DNA of 23,133 nt, from the IMG/VR virus record IMGVR_UViG_3300006920_000260, positions 1 through 23,133 of that record; one strand, written 5' to 3'. Origin of the DNA: a virus. The notes below the pieces were generated by a model. The model worked only from the letters and a program-made list of their open reading frames with translations, ran no database searches and was not told the DNA's origin. Shown here one piece after another: positions 1 to 8,465 of the stretch (its first letter is position 1; each line of letters begins with the position of its first letter). A program made the position numbers and the translations under genes.

Positions 1-21
1 CATTTGCAATTACAATTAAAT

Positions 22-297
22 ATGAATATCAAGGAAACGAAAAAGAATATAATCCAAGCTGGTCATAAAGCTGTTGAAGAGCTTATAAAAGTAGCTGGTG
101 AAAAAATAGTTGATTCAGGAGACGATATATCTGCAGATAGATTAAAGAACGCTGCAGCTACTAAAAAGTTAGCTATATTTGATGCTTTCGAGATATTAAA
201 TAGAATACAAGACGAGGAGGATATGCTTAACAATGTTGTAAAAACAGAGGTTGAAGAAACATCATTTGGTGGTTTTGCAGAAAGAAGATCTAAGTAA
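22..297 (+). CDS. Small helical protein upstream of terminase; candidate small terminase subunit
   Basis: This is a 91-aa, highly charged, mostly helical protein. The reading frame is open to the left edge and has an in-frame TTG at position 4. The ATG at 22 is preferred because it follows an A/T-only leader of the kind seen at the other starts here, but a start left of the window cannot be excluded. The visible core contains SADRLKNAAATKKLAIFDAF (about residues 38-57), then an acidic helix, and a short tail ending GGFAERRSK. I recall this core from proteins directly upstream of the large terminase in uncultured marine phages. Its stop overlaps the terminase start by one base (TAATG), implying translational coupling. 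Position, small size and helical content suggest a small terminase subunit that recognises phage DNA. No helix-turn-helix is clear, so the function is inferred from context only. Confidence 0.85.
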   Translation: MNIKETKKNIIQAGHKAVEELIKVAGEKIVDSGDDISADRLKNAAATKKLAIFDAFEILNRIQDEEDMLNNVVKTEVEETSFGGFAERRSK

Positions 298-2510
298 TGT
301 ACAAGCAGAGTCTATACAAGGTTGTAGAACCTATTAAAATAAATACCATAAAAAGACTTAATAAGTCTAAAAAATGGAAGTACGGATATAACAAAGAACA
401 CGACATTGTTGTTATATCTAAAACGGGTCAGATAGGTGAAATATATGAAATACAAAATTTTCAAATAGCATTACCAAAACACACAGATGTTTATAAATTT
501 GATAGTGACAAATGGGAGGTAAATGAATATCCCTCTGAGTTAAAAAGAATAAAAACTATATTTGATTGGAAAAATTATCCAGATGATTTTAAGAAAAAAT
601 ATATAGATTACATAGAAAGTGAGTTTAAAAAAAGAGAAGAAGGTTTTTGGTATTACAATAAAGGCGTTCCTACTTATATTACTGGTACTCACTACATGTA
701 CTTGCAATGGTCCAAGATTGATGTTGGGCAACCAGACTTTAGAGAAGCAAATAGATTATTCTATATATTCTGGGAAGCTTGTAAAGCAGATACAAGATGC
801 TACGGAATGTGTTATCTTAAAAATAGACGTTCAGGATTCTCTTTTATGGCTTCAGGAGAAACAGTTAACCAAGCCACAATATCATCTGACGCTAGGTTCG
901 GTATTTTATCTAAATCAGGACCAGATGCTAAAAAAATGTTTACCGATAAAGTCGTGCCAATATCAGTTAACTACCCTTTCTTCTTTAAACCAATACAAGA
1001 CGGTATGGATCGTCCAAAAACAGAATTAGCATATAGAGTACCAGCTAGCAAGTTAACAAGAAGAAGTATTGTAAGTTCTGAAAAACCAGAAGAATTAGAG
1101 GGATTAGATACAACTATTGATTGGAAAAACACAGGTGACAATAGTTATGATGGTGAAAAGCTTAAGTTACTAGTACACGACGAGTCTGGTAAGTGGGAGA
1201 GACCTAACAACATATTAAACAACTGGAGAGTTACAAAGACAACACTTAGACTAGGTTCTAGAATAATAGGTAAGTGTATGATGGGAAGTACGTCAAACGC
1301 TTTAGATAAAGGTGGAGACAATTTTAAGAAACTATATAAAAATTCAGATGTTACAAAAAGAAACCGCAATGGACAGACAAGCTCGGGACTATATAGTTTG
1401 TTCATACCTATGGAATGGAACTACGAAGGATTCATTGATTCTTATGGGTTACCTGTCTTCGACACGCCTGACACAGAAAAAATTGGGCCTTTTGGCGAGA
1501 CTATAGACACAGGTATATTAGAGCATTGGCAAAATGAAGTAGATGGATTAAAGAACGATGGTGATGCTTTAAATGAATTTTATAGGCAATTCCCAAGAAC
1601 TGAAGAACACGCTTTCAGAGACGAAACAAAAAACAGTATATTTAATTTAGCAAAAATATACGAGCAAATAGATTTTAACGAGGATTTAAATAATACATCT
1701 CAAATTACAGTAGGTAGTTTTCAGTGGGTTAATGGTATAAAAGATTCTAAGGTAATGTTTTATCCAAATCCAGATGGAAGATTTAAAGTTAGCTGGGTTC
1801 CACCTATAAACAAACAGAATTACAGTGTAATTAAAAACGGCATTAAATATCCAGGCAATGAGCACATGGGTGCTTTTGGTTGTGACAGTTATGACATATC
1901 AGGTACCGTTGATGGTAAAGGATCTAATGGCGCGCTGCATGGGTTGACAAAGTTTAGTATGGAAGATTGTCCACCTAATCAATTTTTTTTAGAATATGTA
2001 GCTAGACCACAAACCGCTGAGATATTTTTTGAAGACGTTTTAATGGCGCTTATATTTTATGGGATGCCTTTACTTGCTGAAAATAATAAACCTCGTCTAT
2101 TGTATTATTTAAGAAGACGTGGTTATAGAGGTTATTCTATGAATAGACCTGACAGAGTTTGGAACAAGCTTTCAACAGCTGAAAAAGAAGTAGGTGGTAT
2201 ACCTAACTCAAGTGAAGATATTAAGCAAGCACACGCTGCTGCTATTGAAATGTATATACAAGATCATGTTGGATTAAAGTCTGACAATACGTATGGAACA
2301 TGCTATTTTAACGAAACATTACAAGACTGGGCAAAGTTTGACATTAATAATCGTACAAAGTTTGATGCGGCTATTAGTTCAGGATTAGCTATCATGGCTT
2401 GTAATAGACATTTATACAGAGCAAACCCCATTATGAAAAAAGAAAAATTAAACTTAAGCATAGCTAAATACGGACAATCAGGTATGCGTTCAAAACTAAT
2501 AGAAAATTAA
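297..2510 (+). CDS. terL: Terminase large subunit (packaging ATPase-nuclease)
   Basis: This is the 737-aa motor that pumps DNA into the procapsid and cuts concatemers. An N-terminal extension of about 170 residues precedes the ATPase. The Walker A-like segment is KNRRSGFS (residues 175-182), with no canonical GKS/GKT; such arginine-rich deviant P-loops are known in large terminases. The Walker B strand with catalytic acid is LKLLVHDES (289-297, D295/E296). The coupling motif is CMMGSTSN (327-334). The C-terminal RNase H-like nuclease shows an aspartate in GCDSYD (528-533), an acidic pair in FFEDVL (around 577-582, E579/D580), and a third aspartate in KFDAAISSGLA (688-698, D690). The length is typical of crAss-like and marine Bacteroidota phage terminases. 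The start overlaps the upstream stop by one base, and the portal follows after a single base, so the three genes should be co-translated. Confidence 0.95.
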   Translation: MYKQSLYKVVEPIKINTIKRLNKSKKWKYGYNKEHDIVVISKTGQIGEIYEIQNFQIALPKHTDVYKFDSDKWEVNEYPSELKRIKTIFDWKNYPDDFKKKYIDYIESEFKKREEGFWYYNKGVPTYITGTHYMYLQWSKIDVGQPDFREANRLFYIFWEACKADTRCYGMCYLKNRRSGFSFMASGETVNQATISSDARFGILSKSGPDAKKMFTDKVVPISVNYPFFFKPIQDGMDRPKTELAYRVPASKLTRRSIVSSEKPEELEGLDTTIDWKNTGDNSYDGEKLKLLVHDESGKWERPNNILNNWRVTKTTLRLGSRIIGKCMMGSTSNALDKGGDNFKKLYKNSDVTKRNRNGQTSSGLYSLFIPMEWNYEGFIDSYGLPVFDTPDTEKIGPFGETIDTGILEHWQNEVDGLKNDGDALNEFYRQFPRTEEHAFRDETKNSIFNLAKIYEQIDFNEDLNNTSQITVGSFQWVNGIKDSKVMFYPNPDGRFKVSWVPPINKQNYSVIKNGIKYPGNEHMGAFGCDSYDISGTVDGKGSNGALHGLTKFSMEDCPPNQFFLEYVARPQTAEIFFEDVLMALIFYGMPLLAENNKPRLLYYLRRRGYRGYSMNRPDRVWNKLSTAEKEVGGIPNSSEDIKQAHAAAIEMYIQDHVGLKSDNTYGTCYFNETLQDWAKFDINNRTKFDAAISSGLAIMACNRHLYRANPIMKKEKLNLSIAKYGQSGMRSKLIEN

Positions 2511-2511
2511 T

Positions 2512-4935
2512 ATGGCTGAGTCAGTTGTAAAAGGTTATTTTCCGAGTCAAGTTGTACCTGACGCAGAGAAGTTAAGCGCCGAATATGGTTTACAAGTAGG
2601 TAAAGCCATAGAGTATGAATGGTTTGATGGATCTACATCTAATCAAAGATATAATCAGCACCAAGCTGAGTTTCATAAATTGAGACTATATGCTAGAGGT
2701 GAACAACCTATACAAAAGTATAAAGATGAATTATCTGTTAATGGAGATTTATCTTATTTAAATTTAGACTGGAAACCAGTTCCTATTGTACCAAAATTTG
2801 TAGATATAGTTGTTAACGGTATATCAGAAAGATCGTTTGATATAAAGTGTTATTCTCAAGATCCTTATGGTATAGAGAAAAGAACTAAGTACATGGAGTC
2901 TATATTAAGAGACATGAAAACTAAAGATTTAAACTTATTTGCTGAAGAAGCATTTGGTATATCTTTGTTTGAGTCGCCTCCAGAGTTACTACCAAACTCA
3001 CAAGAAGAGCTAGACTTACATATGAAGCTTAGTTATAAGCAAGGTATAGAACTAGCTGAAGAGCAAGCTATAAACGTTTTGCTTAAAGGTAATAGATATG
3101 ATCTTACTAAAAAAAGAGTAAATTACGACTTAGCAACCATAGGAATAGGTTGTGTTAAAAATACATTTACAAAATCAGAAGGAGTAAAGGTTGAATACGT
3201 TGATCCAGCTAATATAGTTTATTCATATACAGAAGATCCAGATTTTCAAGATATATATTACGTAGGTGAAATAAAAACTATACCTATAAACGAACTTAAA
3301 AAAGAGTTTCCTGATTTAACAGATGAAGATTTAAAGGCTATACAAAGTCAAAGCATCCATCAAAATAGTTATTCAACTAATAGATATAATTCTTCTCATT
3401 ACGATGATAAGAATCAAATACAAGTTTTGTACTTTAACTACAAGACTTATATGAATGAAGTTTATAAAGTTAAAGAAACAGCTACAGGAGCTGAAAAAAT
3501 AATATTAAGAGATGATACTTTTGATCCACCTATCAATGAAATGACAGGTAATTTTGGTAAAATATCAAGATCATTAGAAGTTTTATATGAAGGTTGTTTA
3601 ATTTTAGGTACAGATTATCTTTTGAGATGGGAAATGGCTAAAAATATGATGAGGCCTAAAAGTGATTATAGTAAAGTTAAAATGAACTACGCTATAAACG
3701 CTCCTAGAATGTACAAAGGTAGAATTGATTCATTAGTAAAACGTATAACAGGGTTTGCTGACATGATTCAACTAACACACCTTAAGCTTCAACAGGTTAT
3801 GTCTAGAATGGTTCCAGACGGTGTTTACTTAGACGCTGACGGACTAGCTGAAGTTGATCTTGGTAATGGTACAAATTATAATCCTCAAGAAGCGTTAAAT
3901 ATGTTCTTTCAGACGGGATCTATAATAGGTAGGTCTTTTACTTCTGAAGGAGATATGAATCCAGGTAAGGTACCTATTCAAGAAATACAAAGCGGTAGTG
4001 GTGGTCAGAAAATACAAAGCTTGATAACAAACTACAACTACTATATGCAAATGATAAGAGACGTCACCGGTTTAAATGAAGCTAGAGACGGTAGTACTCC
4101 AGATAGTAGAGCTTTAGTAGGTGTTCAAAAACTAGCTGCTGCAAATTCAACCACAGCAACAAGGCATATATTACAGTCTGGTTTAGCTTTAACTCAAGAG
4201 TTAGCGGAAGGCTTGTCTCTTAGAATATCTGACATATTAGAGTTTTCTCCAACAAAAGAGGCTTTTATACAAAAAATAGGAAATCAAAACGTAGGTATAT
4301 TAGAAGATATATCTAATCTATATTTACATGATTTTGGTATATTTATAGAGTTAACACCTGATGATGAAGAAAAAGCTGTTTTAGAAAACAACATACAAGC
4401 AGCTGTTGCAGGTGGTTTAATAGATTTAGAAGACGCTATAGATCTTAGAGAGATAAAAAACATAAAGCTAGCAAACCAACTATTAAAGCAAAGAAGAAAA
4501 AAGAAACAAGACAGAGATCAACAGATACAACAAGAGAATATGCAGGCTCAAGCTCAAGCAAATGCTCAGGCTCAGCAGGTTGCAGCTCAAGCTGAAGTAC
4601 AAAAATCTCAAGCTCTTTTTCAAATTCAATCTCAAATGGAGCAGCTTAAGGGCCAAATGAAGTCTCAACAAATGCAACAAGAAGCTATGTTGAAGAAAGA
4701 TTTAATGACCTTAGAGTTTGAATTTAATATGAAGCTAAAAGGAATTGAAGCTGATGGCGCTAAAAACAAAGAAGCTTACAAGGAAGATCGTAAAGACGAA
4801 AGAACAAAAATACAAGCAACACAACAAAGCGAGTTGATAGATCAAAGAAAAAATGACTCATCACCTAAAGATTTTGAATCTGCAGGTAATGACAACATGA
4901 GTGGTTTTGACATGGGCCAGTTTGGACCTATGTAA
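2512..4935 (+). CDS. Portal protein
   Basis: This is the 807-aa portal, the dodecameric ring at the capsid vertex through which DNA enters and leaves. The strongest family signal is the helix-loop segment VTGLNEARDGSTPDSRAL (residues 518-535), followed by VGVQKLAAANS; I recall this signature from portals of crAss-like and related aquatic Bacteroidota phages. Upstream lie the wing/stem regions with long helices around residues 370-440. The last ~160 residues form a low-complexity coiled coil: a basic stretch (RRKKKQ, 661-666), then a Gln/Ala-rich run to about 725, then Lys/Glu-rich helices. This is the part that would form a barrel or crown inside the head. It sits directly after the terminase and before the scaffold, the classical packaging-to-head order. 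Length agrees with the roughly 800 aa usual in this group. Confidence 0.9.
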   Translation: MAESVVKGYFPSQVVPDAEKLSAEYGLQVGKAIEYEWFDGSTSNQRYNQHQAEFHKLRLYARGEQPIQKYKDELSVNGDLSYLNLDWKPVPIVPKFVDIVVNGISERSFDIKCYSQDPYGIEKRTKYMESILRDMKTKDLNLFAEEAFGISLFESPPELLPNSQEELDLHMKLSYKQGIELAEEQAINVLLKGNRYDLTKKRVNYDLATIGIGCVKNTFTKSEGVKVEYVDPANIVYSYTEDPDFQDIYYVGEIKTIPINELKKEFPDLTDEDLKAIQSQSIHQNSYSTNRYNSSHYDDKNQIQVLYFNYKTYMNEVYKVKETATGAEKIILRDDTFDPPINEMTGNFGKISRSLEVLYEGCLILGTDYLLRWEMAKNMMRPKSDYSKVKMNYAINAPRMYKGRIDSLVKRITGFADMIQLTHLKLQQVMSRMVPDGVYLDADGLAEVDLGNGTNYNPQEALNMFFQTGSIIGRSFTSEGDMNPGKVPIQEIQSGSGGQKIQSLITNYNYYMQMIRDVTGLNEARDGSTPDSRALVGVQKLAAANSTTATRHILQSGLALTQELAEGLSLRISDILEFSPTKEAFIQKIGNQNVGILEDISNLYLHDFGIFIELTPDDEEKAVLENNIQAAVAGGLIDLEDAIDLREIKNIKLANQLLKQRRKKKQDRDQQIQQENMQAQAQANAQAQQVAAQAEVQKSQALFQIQSQMEQLKGQMKSQQMQQEAMLKKDLMTLEFEFNMKLKGIEADGAKNKEAYKEDRKDERTKIQATQQSELIDQRKNDSSPKDFESAGNDNMSGFDMGQFGPM
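4542..4680 (+). repeat. Gln/Ala codon repeat in the portal C-terminus
   Basis: Imperfect short direct repeats built from gctca(a/g) units encode a Gln/Ala-rich run, followed by caa/atg-rich codons. The sequence is coding and in frame. It reflects the low-complexity coiled coil of the portal barrel region and is not a separate element, but it is a place where replication slippage could change length. Confidence 0.55.
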
Positions 4936-4953
4936 TTAATTTTTATAATTTTA
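4921..4953 (+). promoter_or_regulatory. Weak candidate promoter ahead of the scaffold gene
   Basis: A TTTG at 4921-4924 lies 21 nt upstream of TAATTTTA at 4946-4953, resembling the Bacteroidota -33 TTTG / -7 TAnnTTTG arrangement but with A instead of the final G. The gap between portal and scaffold genes (4936-4965) is made only of A and T, and it also holds two TATAAT hexamers (4944-4949 and 4952-4957). Such matches arise easily by chance in DNA of this composition, so this is only a candidate for extra transcription of the scaffold and capsid genes. Confidence 0.2.
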
Positions 4954-4965
4954 TAATATTTTATT

Positions 4966-6114
4966 ATGGCTAAAGAAGAAAAAGTAGTCGATCAAGCTGT
5001 GGAAGAAATAAATCCACAAGTTGAAGAGACTGTAGAAGGTGATCTAGTACCTGAAGTTACTGTTAAAGAAGATGGTACACACAAAATAGATTTTGACAAA
5101 CTAGTAGCTAAACCAATTAAAGGTGAGGTTGCAAAGCAAGACGTCAAAGAAAAAAAGGTTGAAGAAGCTGTGGCTAAAGAACCAGTAAACGAAGAACCTA
5201 TTGTTTTAGAAGAAGTAACGCAAGAAGTTGTTCAAGAGAAAGTTGAGGAACTTGAAGAGCAGATAGAACAAGCTGTTGTTGAAGAGGCTGTGGGTATAGA
5301 TTTACCTGACAACATTAAAAAAGTAGTAGACTTTGTAAACGAAACAGGTGGTAGCCTAGAAGATTACGTAAAGTTAAACCAAGATGTAGACGCTTTAAAT
5401 GAAGAGCAGTTGTTGGTTGAGTACTACCAAATCACAAGACCTCACTTAGATCCATCTGAGATAAACTTTTTAATAGAAGATAAATTCGCTATTGAAGAAG
5501 ATATGGAAGATGAAAGAGATATTAAAAGAAAAAAACTAGCTAGAAAAGAAGAATTAGCAAACGCTAAGAATCATCTAAACGGTTTAAAAACAAAATACTA
5601 TGAAGAGATCAAAGCTGGCTCTAGGTTAGCACCTGAGCAACAGAAGGCTGTAGATTTTTTCAATAGATATAACAAAGACAAAGAGGTTGCTGAAAAGCAA
5701 ACTCAAACTTTCAACAATAAAACTAACCAAGTTTTTAATGACGATTTCAAAGGTTTTGAATACAAAGTCGGAGACAAGAGGTATAGGTTTAATGTTAAAA
5801 ACCCGAATGAAGTAAAAGACAACCAAAGCAACATCAATAATTTTGTTAAGAAGTTTCTTAATAAAAACAACGAGATGCAAGATGCTACTGGTTATCATAA
5901 ATCTTTATTCACTGCAATGAATCCTGACGCAATTGCAAACCATTTTTACGAACAAGGAAAAGCTGATGCCATGAAGCAAAGTATTGCTGCTACGAAAAAC
6001 ATTAGTATGGATCCTAGGAAAGGTCAAGGTGCTGCGCCTCAACAAGGTACAACATATAGATCTATCGATGCAGATGGTCAGTCGGTTAAGTGGGGATTTA
6101 AAAAACGAAAATAA
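4966..6114 (+). CDS. Probable head scaffolding protein
   Basis: This 382-aa protein sits between portal and major capsid genes, the usual scaffold position. The first ~110 residues are very acidic and repetitive (Val/Glu-rich, many VEE and EEV units), without clear globular structure. Residues 110-170 look helical and acidic. Residues 175-215 form a charged Lys/Glu/Arg coiled coil. The C-terminus is basic and ends VKWGFKKRK, as expected for a scaffold tail that binds the acidic inner face of the capsid protein. No Ser/His protease signature is visible, so it does not look like a fused maturation protease. Scaffold function is inferred from position and composition; I see no diagnostic motif. 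The start follows an A/T-only leader and reads ATGG like most genes here. Confidence 0.7.
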   Translation: MAKEEKVVDQAVEEINPQVEETVEGDLVPEVTVKEDGTHKIDFDKLVAKPIKGEVAKQDVKEKKVEEAVAKEPVNEEPIVLEEVTQEVVQEKVEELEEQIEQAVVEEAVGIDLPDNIKKVVDFVNETGGSLEDYVKLNQDVDALNEEQLLVEYYQITRPHLDPSEINFLIEDKFAIEEDMEDERDIKRKKLARKEELANAKNHLNGLKTKYYEEIKAGSRLAPEQQKAVDFFNRYNKDKEVAEKQTQTFNNKTNQVFNDDFKGFEYKVGDKRYRFNVKNPNEVKDNQSNINNFVKKFLNKNNEMQDATGYHKSLFTAMNPDAIANHFYEQGKADAMKQSIAATKNISMDPRKGQGAAPQQGTTYRSIDADGQSVKWGFKKRK

Positions 6115-6141
6115 ATTAACAAAACTTAAAAATTAAAAATT

Positions 6142-7596
6142 ATGGCTTTAGCTGGAACTGGCGCTGAGTTATCACACGTGGTACCTCGCCCAAACAAACT
6201 TGCATATGACAACAACTATTTGTCAATTGCAGACAATGATTTTAACTTTGCAAAACAATTCTTACCAGAAGTATATGAGAAAGAAGTAGAAAGATACGGT
6301 AACCGTACTATCTCTGGTTTCTTAAGAATGGTAGGAGCTGAAATGCCTATGGCTTCTGACGAAGTTGTGTGGTCTGAACAAGGTAGAATCCATGTAGCAT
6401 CTAACAACGCTACAATCGCAAACGTAAACGGAACAAGTGACGCGATTACATTAGTAACTGATCCTGCTGGAAACGGTGACGGATTAACTGCTGCTCAACA
6501 AGCTGCTTTATATTCTAAAGGAGATACATTAGTAGTTTCTCAAGGAAATAAAACAGTAAAAGCAAGAGTACAAGGTATAGCGGGAGTTGTACTTACGGTA
6601 TCTGCTTACGACTATGCTGCTATCCAAGCGGCTGGTGCTGGAAATGCTGGATTTGCTGCTGCTGCGGTAAAACTATTCATCTTTGGTTCTGAGTATGCAA
6701 AAGGAACAGACAATGCTGACCAAGCATCTGTAGATTCTCCTTTCACTAAATTTACTAACAAACCAATCATATTAAAAGGTAAGTATTCTATCTCAGGATC
6801 TGATACTGCTCAAATCGGTTGGGTTGAAGTAGCTACTGAAGCTGGTGCTTCTGGTTACTTATGGTACTTAAAATCTGAATCTGAAACAAGAATTAGATTT
6901 GAGGACAAATTAGAAATGGCAATGATTGAAGCTGAGAAAACTGTAGCTGGATCTGGTCTTGCTGGATCTTTTGGTGGATCTGAAGGTTTATTTGCTGCTG
7001 TTGAATCTAGAGGATTGGTTTACAACAACCAAGACTTTGGAAACGCTGTACCTGCAAGTGGTATTCAAGAATTTGATAACATCTTACAAGAATTAGACAA
7101 GCAAGGAGCTATCGAAGAGAACATGATGTTCTTAGATAGAGCTACTAACTTATCTATCGATAAAATGTTAGCTAATCAAAATTCTTACGGAGCTGGAGGT
7201 ACATCTTACGGTGTATTCGATAATTCTGAGGATATGGCTTTAAATTTAGGTTTCTCTGGTTTCAGACGTGGATCTTACGATTTCTACAAATCTGACTGGA
7301 AATACTTAAACGATGCTACTACTCGTGGATTAATTGCTGACGTAGAAGGTATCATGGTACCTGCAGGAACAAGTACAGTATACGACCAATCATTAGGTAA
7401 AAATATCTCAAGACCTTTCTTACACATCCGTTACAGAGCTTCTGAAGCAGATGACAGAAAAATGAAGTCTTGGATCACTGGATCTGTTGGTGGAAACTTT
7501 ACTTCCGACTTAGATAGCATGACTGTAAACTTCTTATCAGAAAGATGTTTATGTGTACAAGCTGCTAACAACTTTGTTTTACTTAAAAAAGTATAA
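6142..7596 (+). CDS. Major capsid protein, HK97-fold type
   Basis: This 484-aa protein forms the icosahedral shell. The N-terminal segment with VVPRPN (residues 13-18), the stretch NDFNFAKQFLPEVYEKEVER (32-51) and GFLRMVGAEMP (59-69) matches what I recall of capsid proteins from uncultured marine and crAss-like Bacteroidota phages. Residues ~112-190 form a Gly/Ala/Val-rich beta segment that looks like an insertion, probably within or next to the E-loop. The spine helix region is around 250-270 and the A-domain-like C-terminal half ends at FVLLKKV. Its isoleucine codons differ sharply from the neighbours: by my count 15 ATC, 6 ATT, 2 ATA, against 1 ATC, 2 ATT, 9 ATA in the next gene. That is typical of the most highly translated gene in a phage. 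It lies after the scaffold and is followed by a strong hairpin. Confidence 0.9.
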   Translation: MALAGTGAELSHVVPRPNKLAYDNNYLSIADNDFNFAKQFLPEVYEKEVERYGNRTISGFLRMVGAEMPMASDEVVWSEQGRIHVASNNATIANVNGTSDAITLVTDPAGNGDGLTAAQQAALYSKGDTLVVSQGNKTVKARVQGIAGVVLTVSAYDYAAIQAAGAGNAGFAAAAVKLFIFGSEYAKGTDNADQASVDSPFTKFTNKPIILKGKYSISGSDTAQIGWVEVATEAGASGYLWYLKSESETRIRFEDKLEMAMIEAEKTVAGSGLAGSFGGSEGLFAAVESRGLVYNNQDFGNAVPASGIQEFDNILQELDKQGAIEENMMFLDRATNLSIDKMLANQNSYGAGGTSYGVFDNSEDMALNLGFSGFRRGSYDFYKSDWKYLNDATTRGLIADVEGIMVPAGTSTVYDQSLGKNISRPFLHIRYRASEADDRKMKSWITGSVGGNFTSDLDSMTVNFLSERCLCVQAANNFVLLKKV

Positions 7597-7605
7597 CATA
7601 ACAAA

Positions 7606-7648
7606 AGTAATTCTTACCCTCGTTGTAATTACGGGGGTAACTATTACT
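7606..7648 (+). terminator. Strong RNA hairpin after the major capsid gene
   Basis: A two-part stem: 7606-7611 pairs with 7643-7648 (6 bp), then a 2x2 internal loop, then 7614-7622 pairs with 7632-7640 (9 bp, one G-U) around a 9-nt loop. It begins ten bases after the capsid stop. The downstream sequence is T-rich but has no true T run, so it could be a partial terminator, or a 3' stabiliser that raises capsid mRNA above its neighbours. Confidence 0.7.
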
Positions 7649-7676
7649 CTTATAAATTATTTAATTATATTATATC

Positions 7677-8456
7677 ATGGAAAAAACAAAAACAAAAAAA
7701 CTACTAGGAATACCTGACGGTGTTCAGTGGGAAATAAAAGACAGGCTTTATACAATGGAAGCCAAAAACAAACCTCTAGTATATACAATACCATCAAAGC
7801 ACTCGTCTAAAAGACCATTGTTATATTTTGATGAAAAACTTGGATATCAAAGAGAACTTAAGTATGCTACTAATATGGCTAGTCCTTTAGTAGACGAACA
7901 AGAAGGTGAAGCTACATTAGGTAGAATCATAATGAGAAACGGTAAGTTGTTTGTACCAAAAGAAGAGCAATGCTTACAAAAACTATTATCAATTTATCAC
8001 CCATTAAAAGGTAGTATTTATTCAGAATACGATAAAGTTGAAGAGGCTCAAGATGATCTAGCTTACATGGAGTACGAAATAGAAGCTTTATTAGCTGCTA
8101 AAGCATTAGATGTTGACGCGGCAGAAGCTATATTAAGAGCTCAAATAGGTAGTGATGTTAACGAATTAACAAGCAAAGAAGTAAAAAGAGACGTTTTACT
8201 AATGGCTAGAAGAAACCCAGGAATGTTTCTACAGTTAGCTAATGATGAAAATGTTGAATTAAGAAACTTTGGGGCTAAGGCAGTTGAACAAAACCTTATA
8301 AAATTATCAGCAGATCAAAGGATATTTTCATATCCTAATGGTAAAAAGCTATGTACTGTTCCTTATGACGAACATCCATATAATGCTTTAGCTGCTTGGT
8401 TTAAGACTGATCAAGGAATGGAAGTCTATAAGCAGTTTGCTAAAAAAGTAAAATAA
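7677..8456 (+). CDS. Conserved-looking phage protein of unknown function, downstream of capsid
   Basis: I do not recognise a function for this 259-aa protein. The N-terminal third is basic and beta-rich and contains a segment LGRIIMRNGKLFVPKEEQCL (residues 81-100). Residues ~112-160 are acidic and helical (EEAQDDLAYMEYEIEALLAA). Residues ~165-205 read like paired helices (VKRDVLLMARRNPGMFLQLA). The C-terminal part has a possible compact fold around FSYPNGKKLC and PYNALAAWFKTDQGMEVYKQ. No signal peptide or membrane segment is seen. It lies between the capsid and the neck genes, and strong hairpins lie on both sides, so its transcript level may be set separately. A head-completion or capsid-associated role fits the position, but a regulatory role is also possible. 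Start: ATGG after an A/T-rich leader. Confidence 0.85.
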   Translation: MEKTKTKKLLGIPDGVQWEIKDRLYTMEAKNKPLVYTIPSKHSSKRPLLYFDEKLGYQRELKYATNMASPLVDEQEGEATLGRIIMRNGKLFVPKEEQCLQKLLSIYHPLKGSIYSEYDKVEEAQDDLAYMEYEIEALLAAKALDVDAAEAILRAQIGSDVNELTSKEVKRDVLLMARRNPGMFLQLANDENVELRNFGAKAVEQNLIKLSADQRIFSYPNGKKLCTVPYDEHPYNALAAWFKTDQGMEVYKQFAKKVK

Positions 8457-8465
8457 AAATGTAAA

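Noticed and set aside
4-297. TTG start at position 4 for the first gene
   Set aside because: All other genes start with ATG after an A/T-rich leader, and an ATG at 22 fits that pattern. A start left of the window remains possible.
619-1029. A 136-aa frame with a lipoprotein-like signal (hydrophobic run then cysteines), tempting as a spanin or superinfection-exclusion protein
   Set aside because: It lies wholly inside the terminase ATPase region in another frame, over the deviant Walker A; it has no leader of its own and its composition follows from the terminase codons.
4542-4680. CRISPR or transposon-type repeat in the portal gene
   Set aside because: The repeats are short codon-level Gln/Ala repeats in frame, with no spacers, no inverted ends and no target duplication.
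5626-5898. Minus-strand frames of 60-110 aa throughout (for example 540-731, 1145-1405, 4483-4680, 5626-5898, 17387-17680, 17867-18088, 20418-20714, 21667-21996, 22600-22869)
   Set aside because: All overlap strong + strand genes, lack leaders, and read as hydrophobic or low-complexity mirror translations of A/T-rich coding DNA.
7597-7676. tRNA or riboswitch in the longest gap
   Set aside because: The gap is 80 nt and is filled by a single long stem; there is no cloverleaf, T-loop or known riboswitch core.
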